Assembly (NCBI GenBank): GCA_026545765.1
Contig: CM048839.1
Location: forward strand, 868,001 to 932,000
Direction: 5' to 3'
Length of the DNA stretch: 64,000 bases
Origin: Plantago major
Lineage: Eukaryota; Streptophyta; Magnoliopsida; Lamiales; Plantaginaceae
Made by a program: the position numbers and the translations under genes. Under the pieces are notes generated by a model, which saw nothing but the letters and a program-made list of their open reading frames with translations, ran no database searches and was not told the DNA's origin. Positions 9,942 to 20,661 of this stretch are shown here, piece by piece (position 1 is the stretch's first letter; every line of letters begins with the position of its first letter).

Positions 9942-12570
9942 ATGGTTGATGAAGAGACATATTGTTATACTGATGACGATATTGTAAGTTCCGATGACAT
10001 GTTATCAGAGGGCGAGGATGCATATTTTCACACTTCAGACACTATCAAACATGACTGTGATAATGCATTTTCCAATGATGATGACATTCTTAAGTTTAGA
10101 TTTGCTACAGACGATGAAGCACATGACTTTTATATTGACTACGACAAACATTACGGTTTTGATATTCGGAAATTTGCAAAAATACGAAACCCAGAAGGGA
10201 AAATAGCCTTTAGACAATGGGTTTGTAGTTGTCAAGGATCCATGTTAGACAACCAAGATAAAGCATCGAAGAAACGAAATGGATCCACAGTTGAGCAGCG
10301 CTATCGGAAGCCTCGAAAGCCTAAGAAGACTAAGAGATTCAATTGTCTTGCCATATTTCAAATTTCACTTGATCCTGATGATAATCTGTATAGGGTGACT
10401 CATCTTGAAAACATCCACACCCATGAGCTTGCAACTGGTCCTCACCAGCACATTTTAAAGTGCAACAGGTAATAAACTGTATAAAATTTTATTATTAACT
10501 TTGAATGTGTATGTTCACTAACTTAGCAACATTATATTTCAGGTTTATTACATCTTCGCAAAAGGCTTTATTATCAGAGTGTGCTAGAGCTGGTATGCGG
10601 ACACGAGACCTGATAAATCGATTGAGTACCAAGTGGGGGAGGCTTCGATCTAACATTTGAAAGGAAGGATCGTATAATTATCTTTACAAGGAGGGCGAGA
10701 ACTTGTTAGGGAGGCAACATCAGTGCATTACGCTATCTTAGGGTATCTGACTCGAAGACCTCAATATGTACATTGAAGTGCAAAAGAAACTTGATAATTC
10801 ATTAGGCGCTTTGTTTTGGGCTGATGGTTTTTCAAGGGCTTCTTATCAATTGTTTGGAGATGTACTGGTGTTTGACAGCACATACAAGACAAACACGTAC
10901 AACTATCCTTTGGTAATACGATCTAGGATTGACAATCACCGCCACAATATAATTTTTGGGGCAGCTCTTCTCAGTGGTGAGAGTATTGCATCTTATGTTT
11001 GGCTGTTGAAGACGTTTATAGCAGCAATGGGAGAAAAGAAACCAAAGGCTTCACGGACCAGGATCTAGCTATGGCTTCTGCAATATCCTCTATATTTCCA
11101 GAAGCTAAGCATAGGATATGCAGTTCGCATTTGTTGAAGACTTGTACTCAGAAAGTAAAGGTTTCTGGCTTCAAGGAGGATCTAGCACGGTTATTAGTGA
11201 AGAATATATCCATTGATGAGTTCGAGAAGGAATGGAGAGATTTGGTTGTAGGTTACAAAGTTGCAAATGAAAAATGGATTCAAGAAACTTATTCTAGTAG
11301 AGAACATTGGGCTGATGCTTATTGTCTTGGACATTTCATGGCAATGATGAGGAGCACCCAAAGAGCCGAGTCTTTAAACTCGCAATTTAAGGAGTTGGGT
11401 AAAGCTCGTAGCAAGATTACTCATTTTCTTATGCATTATCATGTTGTCCTAGAACGGATGCGGCTCAACTTTATTAAGAATCAAGACAAATCAGAATTTT
11501 CAGTTCCGCGCGTGAACAATAAATCAGTGATGTCGAATTTTGAGGTAGACGTTGCAGCTGTGTATACTCATGACCTCTTCGAGATAGTACAAAAGGAAAT
11601 TGACAAGGAGAGAGGGCTTGTGACTTTGTATGCTTCCGTTGATGGAACTGGGTTGCATTCCTACACATTTGCTAAATATGGTTTAGGCGATCACAAATGG
11701 GACGTGAAAGTTGATGTTGTGCAAAATACATTTTTGTGTAGTTGTAAGAAGCTTGAGACTGATGGTTTTCCATGCGAGCACCTTTTAGTGATTTCAAATC
11801 AATGCAATTGAAGTCTATTCTAGGGAGTGCATAATGGAAAGATGAATGAAAGGTATTGCACATGAGCTATGACTTAGCTCTCCTTATGTGGATGTCGATG
11901 GGAGCACATTAATGTTTCTCAAAATGTGGACTTGGATGATACATTTATAGAAGGCAGAACTTCATGATCCTCCTTGGTTCTAGAAATGACAATGTCTTTG
12001 ATCGAAGAAGAAAAATCCCAAAGGACACGTAAAGGGACTAAACAAAAATGTGGAACATGCGGGTAAGCAGCTTTCAATTTCTATTTTCTTAGTGATAAAT
12101 GAGGTTTTACTTTATAATTTCATTATTTACTCATGCCATTTGTCTCTTTGTTTCTTTGTTTAAAAGTATCGCGGGACATAAAGGCGATTCCTGTTTAAAA
12201 AGGAAAGGCCAGCAAGAAATAAATGAAATTGAAGTAGAAACAATGGATGATTCAGAGATGGAGGATGTTTCTGAACTACCAGATCTTTCATCATCATATA
12301 ACAAAAGGACTAAAAATCCTAACTCAAAAAGTCGGATAGGAGGAACGGGAGGAAGTAAGCGTCAACATAGGTGTGGAACATGCGGGTAATCATCTCTTTA
12401 GTTGTCATTGTACACAAATAATTATACTCTCTGATTTTAATCTTATTAATTCAGCTAATTGGTTCTTTGTTTTCCTTCACGAAAAGTGAGCTTGGACACA
12501 AAGGTGGGTCATGTTTGAGAAGAAATTCCCAACTACAAGATGACAATTCGGATCGAAGCATCTCATTTTA
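9942..12570 (+). pseudogene. FAR1-related (FRS/MULE transposase-type) gene with duplicated zinc knuckles, broken
   Basis: Exon 1 (9942-10468) encodes an acidic N-terminus and a FAR1 DNA-binding domain (FRFATDDEAHDFYIDYDKHYGF onward, QWVCS). Exon 2 starts at 10543 and carries the MULE transposase domain. DDE candidates are visible: VFDSTYK, FTDQDLAMA and QRAESLNSQF. A SWIM finger follows (CSCKKLETDGFPCEH). The 3' exons carry two CCHC knuckles of the form C-x2-C-x4-H-x4-C (KCGTCG/IAGHKGDSC and RCGTCG/ELGHKGGSC). Each is split by an intron at the same position (donors at 12064 and 12388). Coding is interrupted by an in-frame TGA near 10659, frame disturbances near 10730-10765 and 11035, and stops after 11811. 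Family members are light-signalling transcription factors or autonomous MULE transposases. No flanking terminal inverted repeats were recognised. Confidence 0.85.
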
Positions 12571-12658
12571 GGTAATATATGCGGTTATAATATGATGCAA
12601 CTGCTTTTGCCTTGGTTCTTGATTATTGTCAAGTGGATGGTAGAGATAGAATTCCTAT

Positions 12659-12726
12659 GGATATGCTTGCGAAGCTTGTGCTGGAATATATGTTGGATAT
12701 GCTTGCGAAGCTTGTGCTGGAATTTA
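12659..12726. repeat. 36-bp tandem duplication
   Basis: A unit beginning GGATATGCTTGCGAAGCTTG (36 bp) is repeated directly, the second copy starting at 12695. It lies just 3' of the FRS pseudogene's last exon. Confidence 0.85.
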
Positions 12727-13463
12727 TAACTATGCTAAATAAAACTCTGTTTTTCAGAATTGGCAGACTTCAATGTCCTTTAAGCCAGTAAAATTTTAGA
12801 TTAATCTTTTCTTGACTTGTCCACAGCTATCTAATTATTTGTAACTCCACTGAATCTCTGTCAATAGGAAGGTGTTTTGAGGAATTGTGTATTTCACTGA
12901 AGCAAGATTGTTTAAGGTAAATCAAAGATGTTACAGCATTTGTTCATATGCACTGCTACAGATATCTAATTATTTGTATCTCTAGTTAATTGTCTTGTTA
13001 TGTAATGATCGTTCGTTGGATTTCTACAGCTATGCCTATATGTATGCTCTCAAGAAATGATTTATCTGGAGGTCCATAGGCATAGGATGGCCTGGATGGC
13101 TTATTCATTTTTTAATGTTATTGCACGTTCACGGATCATATTTTTTATTATTCTGGGAGCATATCTTTATTTTGGATACTTTTTGAAGTAATTTACTATT
13201 TTGGAGACATTATTGTATTTTAAGACGACATTTTGGAATTCGGATTGGTTAATTGGTATATGGGCCTCGTACTATAGTTTGAACTTTTCAACCTTATGCA
13301 TCTTATTTTTATTCAGGCTTGAGATTGATTTTGCGTCGTTTCATTGTACTTTCCACTTTCCAAGCCAAGCATGAAAAATGGTGTACTAGTACCTTGGATT
13401 ATTTTGGCAGCAGAGGTAAGAAAAGGCGCCTTTTAAAGAACAAGATAATGTTTGCTACGATGA
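12727..13463. other. 3' flank of FRS pseudogene; no gene recognised
   Basis: T-rich sequence with the look of a 3'-UTR or introns. No domain-bearing frame is seen on either strand. Confidence 0.35.
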
Positions 13464-13691
13464 CCACAACTTTTCCCGACACGGCCTAAAGATACTCCTG
13501 GAGTACATTTTAAATCTTTACGCGAGTTAGATAGGCAGAAAAGAGGCGTGCCTCGTTCAATAACAAAAAGTAAGTTCTTTTCCCGTGATGTCACAGGAAT
13601 ATGTATCAATTTGAAATCCAAGAAAGCAAGTACAAGAGAGGGAAAACACAACTCTTCATTGCATCTATTTTGTAGTCAGAATAAAGGGTAA
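13464..13691 (+). other. Coding-like stretch of unknown identity
   Basis: One plus frame stays open for about 75 codons, ending at a TAA near 13691. It encodes a basic segment that includes TPGVHFKSLRELDRQKRGV and later FFSRDVTGICINLKSKK. The composition looks protein-like, but no start codon or splice context was fixed and no family is recognised. It may be an exon of a decayed gene near the protease gene downstream. Confidence 0.22.
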
Positions 13692-14041
13692 GAAAACTTA
13701 GGCATAAATCAGGTAGAATCCTCAAATTCAGTATTTTTTCGTGCCTCCAATAGCAGAGAACAATAACACAAAATCTCCAAAAGCAACAGCCAATGTAAGC
13801 TTCTAAAAATACAAGAAATATAAATTTGAAAGGAAAAAAAAATCTCCAAAAGCAAAACAGTCAACTAGATTTGAGATTTGATTGGGACAATCTCAACCTT
13901 CACTAGTATATTGTAAATTCCCTCCTTGATGTGTTCATTGACGAGGTCACGAAACTGATCATCACTTTTCATTAGCTCAAATCCATCCCCTGCAAATGGT
14001 TTCGCATGTAACTCAGCTTCTGAGTCAAACCTTGTTACGAG

Positions 14042-14464
14042 TTAAAGTGTGATGACAAGATTATTTAGTATATCATCTAGACCTATATCAAAAGAATAAC
14101 CACTGAAGCAAATCGTAGCACCCCCACGCATAACCATCAACGTGAGTGTCCTGCTGAAAGAAAAATAAAAACAAAAAATTTGGCATCATGAATATGAATA
14201 TCCTATTAATAAAAAAAGAAAGAGGCTTGTAACATGTACACAATACCTATCATCTAGGTCCTTGCCATGGCATTCAGTTGCCTGGTTTTCACTCACATTT
14301 TGTTCTCTCATAATACATACTTCTTCGATTTTCTTCAACCTTTCTTCAAAGTTTGCTAACCGCACATTCACACGTCGCATCTCATGAACGAGGAGGTCCA
14401 TCCGTTGAATAATGAAATCAACTAATGCTTTTCGATGAGAATTTGGCGCAGCATCCCCAGCCAT
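14042..14464 (-). CDS. Small coiled-coil protein, head-to-head with the protease gene
   Basis: Exon 1 (14464-14247) and exon 2 (14150-14042) join in frame across a GT-AG intron to give 108 aa. The first 60 residues are strongly helical with heptad-like spacing (MDLLVHEMRRVNVRLANFEE, then RLKKIEEV). The rest is a short tail including MRGGATICFSGYSFDIGLDD. Beyond the TAA the same frame remains open to about 13868 and encodes a protein-like FDSEAELHAKPFAGDGFE stretch. The stop may therefore be a recent truncation, or a further exon may exist. The start codon lies 94 bp from the likely start of the divergent protease gene, so they probably share a promoter. No family is recognised. Confidence 0.5.
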
Positions 14465-14557
14465 ACCTTATTTAAATTGAGAAAAAACATCATAGCACTC
14501 AAAAAAAGGCAATGGCTGAAAACGGGGCTGGAGTTTTCGATTCTCTCCTTGAAAAAA

Positions 14558-15968
14558 ATGGAGGAAATGGATAAGGAGATGCAAAATATGCTCGAAACAC
14601 TCAACAATTATGAGAGAAGGTTAACTTCGGTTGAACAATCCAAGCACGAGATCGGGGAGCAAGATGGTCATCTACACACAAATGTAAATGAGTCTACCGA
14701 CAGTCTTGACCAAATTGGGAAAGCAATGCCATTGGATCAAGATGCAATGGTAGAGGACTTTATCTTTAGCAACAAGTTATCCATGTAAGTTAAGTATATA
14801 TTAGCATTTAGAGTTTATTGTGCTTTCCAAAATTAGAATATGATTAATTTCCTAATGGTTACTTTACGTAGGGATATACTTGTCGACTTTGGCTATGAAT
14901 TCATCACTCGGAACGCAATGAGAAGCTTAAAGGAGGGGGCGTGGATTAATGGGGTTGTATGTTTCGGAACATATTCTCACTGATTCTTACGAATTATATA
15001 TGTTTTATATGGATGTGTGTGTGTGTTTCTGAATATATATAATCTATATAATATAGGTCTTGAATGGTATTGCTTACATTACATGGTGCGAGAGAAGATC
15101 ATGTACGACAATGAATCGTCATTGGAATATGCCATCGTGGCTTTGTGTAAGCATTCATGACCTTCCCATGTACATATACAAAATACGGATTATAAGTTGT
15201 TCTAATTTTGAGATGTCATGTATTTATTCATGTTGGTAGGATTTTGCTCGTAGAGGTAGAGATGATGACGAACATGTTAATGACTCACTTTTTGGTCGAG
15301 ACAGTGGATTGAGATTCATAGATCATCCATCAGAGTGTGCCACAATGTCCATCCCCATACACGACGAATGTTGTGATCATTGGTTCATATGTTGTGTGAA
15401 CTTTGAGAAACAAATCATTGAGGTATTTGACAGCTTCAGATCAAAAAATGCCACGATTGTTTCCCATCACCACAGAGAAATGATAGGATTATCGGTAAGT
15501 ATGTACATTTGATATCAATAACATTAAGATTTGTTTAATTTAAAAAAAAACACTTTATGACAACAAAAAATTCATAACAGGTGAACAGATTGGAGAGAAT
15601 AATTAAATTATGGGAAGAACGTATTGCCTATTCAAATTGGAATATGTTTCCATGTGTCTACAATGGAGAGTTCCCGATACAGGATAATGGGTAAATTAAT
15701 TTGTACATGAACAATTTTGTTTTAAAATCATTATGGTAAAAGTTATATTTTGAGAAATTTCAATTTCAGTTATGATTGTGGTCTCTTCGTTTGCCTATAT
15801 ATGATGTTCGGAGATGTAACATATCAACGACTTACTGAGGTAACATGTGCTAGATAATTTTACACGTAAGACTTTTGTTATTTACTATTTATATGAGGTA
15901 TCAATATCTTGCAACAATTTTACCATGTGCAGGATGAGTCATTCTCCGTTAAAGCGTATTGCTTATAA
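14558..15968 (+). CDS. Ulp1/SENP-type (C48) cysteine protease-like protein
   Basis: Seven exons keep frame through GT-AG introns: 14558-14784, 14872-14956, 15057-15146, 15240-15494, 15581-15690, 15770-15839 and 15933-15968. They give 290 aa; an ATG at 14435 would add 41 residues. The N-terminus is a coiled coil (EEMDKEMQNMLETLNNYERR). The rest matches the C48 catalytic fold: a substrate-entry region (SLKEGAWINGVVL), the His in DHWFICCVNF, the Asp in IIEVFDS, the oxyanion Gln in PIQDNG and the nucleophile Cys in YDCGLFVC. All catalytic positions are present and no stop interrupts. Ulp1-family proteases remove SUMO, but plant genomes hold many transposon-carried Ulp1-like copies (for example in MULEs) of unknown role. 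A MULE-type gene lies 2 kb upstream. The short C-terminus (DESFSVKAYCL) may be incomplete: a coding-like frame at about 16263-16370 ends in YFNLSWD. Confidence 0.78.
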
Positions 15969-16825
15969 ACTCTACACTTCCAAGGAAAAAATAGTTGTTA
16001 CAACAGGTACAAATAACTTATTTATTTTTATTATAGATTCATAAATAAACTTCATTAAACCTTTTGGGATATAATAGTCATTTGTTCACCTAATGCAGAT
16101 ATTACATAGCTATATGGGTTCGTATTTAAATCGAATGAAAAGCGTTTTACTTGTCTGGCAGTATTGATCCAAAGATGGTGACTTCAAGGCGCTTTTTTGT
16201 TATCTTGAGAAACATATGGAGTTGCACGAGGTTTGGAACACTACTTTGATTGGAGAAAATCCATGGGTGGTACAGCGAGACTTGACACAACCGAGGACCT
16301 TCTTGATTTTATCAAAACACATAGGGAAGTTGGAAGACGAGACTTATATTTCAATTTGAGTTGGGATTAGTTAATAGTGATACTTTTGGTCATTTGCTTT
16401 AAAGTTACATGTAATGATTTTGGTTTGTCGTATGTTTTTTTTTTTTTGGGTTGTTGCGGATTCCATTTTTTTTCCATAAATCGAAAGACTATTGATGTTT
16501 AGATGTATTTCAAGTTTTGAGGTTCCCTATTATTGCAAGTTGCATTCATGTAGCATTTTGAGGTTCATGGAAGATTCCTATATTTTACAATGAAAAGTAG
16601 TTTTGTTTGAGCAGATTGTGAGGGTTACATGTCATTTAGCTATTTATGTGAGCGGACATTTGTGAAAATGTGAATGTGAAGAATTGATGGTAAAGTTTGG
16701 CATTTTAAAGTGGCAAAGAATGGTGTGGGGTGGATAATTGATGGCAAAAATCTAAAACAAAAAATAAAAGAACAAAAAAATCCCTACCTTTTAGTAGTTG
16801 CAATGATATCTAAAACAAAATAAAA
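15969..16825. other. 3' flank of protease gene with a possible extra exon
   Basis: One plus frame from an ATG near 16263 encodes about 35 residues including EDLLDFIKTHREVGRRDLYF before a TAG near 16370. It could be an alternative last exon of the protease gene. The rest is T-rich with a T homopolymer near 16435-16448 and no gene. Confidence 0.3.
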
Positions 16826-17015
16826 TAAAAGAACAAAACAAATCGATGTTAAACAATAATTCTTGGATAAAAGAACAAAACAAATTGATGTTAAACAATA
16901 ATTCTTGGATAAAAAAACAAAACAAATAACAATAATTCTTGAATAAAAAAACAAAACAAATCGATGTTAAACAATAATTCTTGGATAAAATACAAAACAA
17001 ATCCATGTTAAAAAA
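16826..17015. repeat. Minisatellite, about four to five units of ~45-50 bp
   Basis: A unit containing GAACAAAACAAATCGATGTT and CAATAATTCTTGGAT repeats four to five times with small internal deletions. It produces a spurious Phe/Cys/Asn-rich frame on the minus strand. Confidence 0.78.
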
Positions 17016-20000
17016 ATTGTTATGTGGTTGGTTTTCTATTTTTGTTGGTTTGGATAAGGATATATCATATATGTTTATAGTTAGACTATGGACATATAAT
17101 ACCTTGTAACGATGGTAAGTTTCTAAACTTGTATTCATGAGGTGTTGGGTTCAATTCCTATGTTAATTACAACATTAAATTTTTAAAATTAAATTAGGGT
17201 GTCGCCGGATGCCGGAGGTCATTGGAGGTCCGATGGTGGTTCTAATTAATATTAATACATTTTCTTTTTTAATGAAAGGGTATAATGGTAAATCAACAAT
17301 TATGTCTAATTACAATTATAAATTTTTTTTCTAAAATTATTTGAATATTTATATATTTTATGAATGAATTATAAAACAAGACCCAAATGAATAACTAAAG
17401 AGTATATTTGGTAAACACTTTAGTGCCCGTTTGGTTTGAAAAGGGTATTTCATTTTGCAAAACTGAATTATTCGGACCATTTAAGGAATTGAATTATGTT
17501 TGGGGGTTTTCGCCTAAAAATCTTGTTTGGTTGGACTATACAAATTGAACTATTTTCAATAAAATCCAGTTTGGTTCTGAATTGATTTTGGATTATTCAG
17601 TAGGATAAATCAAAGTAGAATTACTGATATACCTCTATGTTTTCCCAGTAATTGTATAAAATCGAGTTTGATTTTCAATTTGATTTAGTGAAAATTACAT
17701 GTGAACATAATTTTAGGGGAGCAAATTTTTACCACCTTCTCGTGTTTAATCGGAAAATTCTGAAATTTTGATCATATGAATTTCGTATACAAAATTATCC
17801 GAAAATCTTTGAAATTATTGCATCCATAGTTACATTGCCATTCTTGATAACTTTGGCATCGATTTTGAGTTTATATGATTTGACCATTAAAATTTAGTTT
17901 ATAGAAATTGTTTATAATCTGTGTAATAATTATCTTAACGAAATACATGTTTCCTTATAAAATCGATATTTCATATGAGTGAAATTTATAATCCCATATT
18001 TTTCATCTCATGCGTAGAATAATTATTTTTGGCGATTGAAATCGACATCGTATATGTTTATCATCCCATCTAAATATAAATTTTCCTACATTTTAAACAT
18101 AAAAGTGTAAAGCATGTAAAATTAAAACTCAAACTTTTAATTATATAAATGTTGTTTTTATAATATATAAAGTAAAAAAAAATTCACATATATGTAATTA
18201 ACGATGCATATTTTGTATTCAAAACACATATATACTCCGCCTATATTCTGTCAAAATTTGCACATATTTAATATGCTAGAATATTTTTTTCAAAAAATGA
18301 TGAAGAAAAAACGTTCTTGAACCGACAACTCTAAATTATCATCGTTATTCTCGTAAGCAACGCTAACCAATTTTTTTAATTATTAGTATTGTTTTGTTTA
18401 ATCATTCTTATAAAAAAGTTGGTTATACTATTAAACAAACAAAATTAATTTTGATGTAAATACATAAGATACGCCAAAAAACGAAAGTATAAAAGGTCTA
18501 ATGAGTAAATGAGTAGAAAAGAGAAATAAATATTACAGGGTTACAAAATGAAAACAAATGGTGCAAAACTAGGAAACCATTGGAAAAAAAAAAAGGAAGG
18601 TGGAAACCAGAAAATGGAAAAAATGAAAAAGAAAGAGTGCAAAACTAGGAAAATATAAAAGAAGAAATGGAAGGTGGAAATAAGGAAGGAAAAAAAAGTG
18701 CATTGATGTGAATAGATTGGTGTTCTTCGATTGGGATGGCATATTTAGTAATTGATGGAAAGTTTGTATAAAATTAGACATTTCACAAGAAAGAATCCTT
18801 ATTGACTACCCAACTCCAAGCAACCTTAACTATTTCTGGGGTTTCGGATCCTTATTCTTCTTTTTCCTTTAAAATTATGTGTAAAATTATGTGTGTAGAG
18901 TACAGGGATACGGAGAATTCTCAATAATTAGGTAGTCATTGTATATTCGTGTCCACGAGTAAACGTCATTGTTTAATTAATGGGATATTTGCATGTATAA
19001 TAATAGATAAAATAGATAAAGATATATTCTAGGTAATAATACTATAATTTACTATATTCTATATTTGGAAACCTTGTATATGTATAACTTAAAGGTATGA
19101 TTCTGAAAACCCAATACTTAACTCTTCTAATTTTTGTGGGTAAATTATAGTTAGAAGTACTCACGTCTTAAGGAGAACATATTGTTTAATTTCTTTATAT
19201 CTTTTTAGGTGCTTCCTTTCAAATTTCTTTATTATACTCTGGCCTACCAGTCATTTGTCCTACCATATAAGGAACGGGTATATACTTACTTATTCTTGTT
19301 GAATTGTTTCTTGATGAGAAGAAGCGTGTACTACGGACTTATTTTTAATTCCTTTATTCTTGGACCTAGATCTAAATTGCTACAAGTAGGGTTGGTTATC
19401 CTGTGCATCTACTTTAATTAATTGAGAATGGTTGATTACAAATCCCGTAGACTGGTAGAATGAACTTAGCCCGAGGTAGGCGGTCTTGGTAGACTTAAGG
19501 AAAAAATAGAATTTGTATCGTTTTTTGGTTGTTAAATACCTTTGTAATGAGAAACAGAGACAAGAAAAACCAAGGAATGGGAATAATAACGTCATTTATA
19601 AGCAATTTTAAGAGCATTACTAAATCATTTACTTCGTAGACACTTAATTCTAAAAATAATTACCCAATTCACCTATATTTATTTTAGAAAGCATAACTCC
19701 TATTTTTTAGATCAAGGTCTCTAGTAATTGGATCTTCCAGGGTATCAATTTTGGACCAAACAAAGTACTACTTTTTTTGTGGATACGTGGAAACACAATA
19801 AGATAAAGGGATGAAGAAATATATAATTAAAGAAATTTCCTTATAAATAAACATAAATTATAGTACTCACGCTTGGACCATTTCATTTATTTCTTGTAGC
19901 TTAAGGCACAGATCAGGAGATTTTTTTGGCTTCCTCTTTCTAGAATGCCGAATATCAAAGATTAAGATTAGCACTAATTTTATAGATATAGATTAGGAAG

Positions 20001-20546
20001 TAAATACTCAAGATTTCCTTTTTCTATTGTAATTTATTTATATAAGGTAAGCCGCCATAGGTTATTAAATAGGATGATTAAGGGATGAGTTGGATTTGGA
20101 GTTGTATATAATCCAAAAGTAAATACCTCATCATATAAGGTATTTGAAATTGGATTATTAGTATAGCAATTTAAAGAACGTCTTGGTAGAAATTGGATTA
20201 TTAAATAATCAATTTTTCGAAAAAATAAGCATAGCTGGATTATTGAGGGTATTGGACAAAAAAAAACCCTCAAACCAAGCAGTGACAATACATTCTTATC
20301 TCGTTTTAATCATATCATTCTTATCTACATGTAGAAAAATCTTACTTAAAACCAAATCTCAATTTCTTATCTAAACCAAACAATGGAAATCTCTAAATTA
20401 GAAATCAGGTTTCATTGTCACAATTAAGCAAACAAACAGGGAAATCTCCACAATTCCTTCTTCAAATAGCAGGGAATTGGTTCAATTAGATTTCCATGGA
20501 AATCTTTTCCCAACCATTTCTTTTTCAAACCAAACACACACTAAAT
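17016..20546. other. Gene-poor AT-rich region, possibly one large degenerate TIR element
   Basis: No gene is seen. TTTAGTGCCCGTTTGGTTTG at 17419 and, inverted, a near match ending at 20545 (TTTAGTGTGTGTTTGGTTTG) could be the ends of a ~3.1-kb non-autonomous element. The match fades after about 25 bp and no clear target duplication was found. Internal A-rich repeats occur at 18540-18690. Confidence 0.3.
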
Positions 20547-20661
20547 TAGCACAATCGCCATTTCCTCTCCCTCTCAACCAAAACCCTAACTCACAATTCT
20601 GCCTCAATTCACTTCACTTCACTTCACTGCTCCTGAAACTCCCATTTCCACAAGTGTCGCC

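Noticed and set aside
16791-17138. 115-codon minus-strand frame rich in Phe, Cys and Leu
   Set aside because: It is produced by the A-rich minisatellite at 16826-17015 and has no family resemblance.
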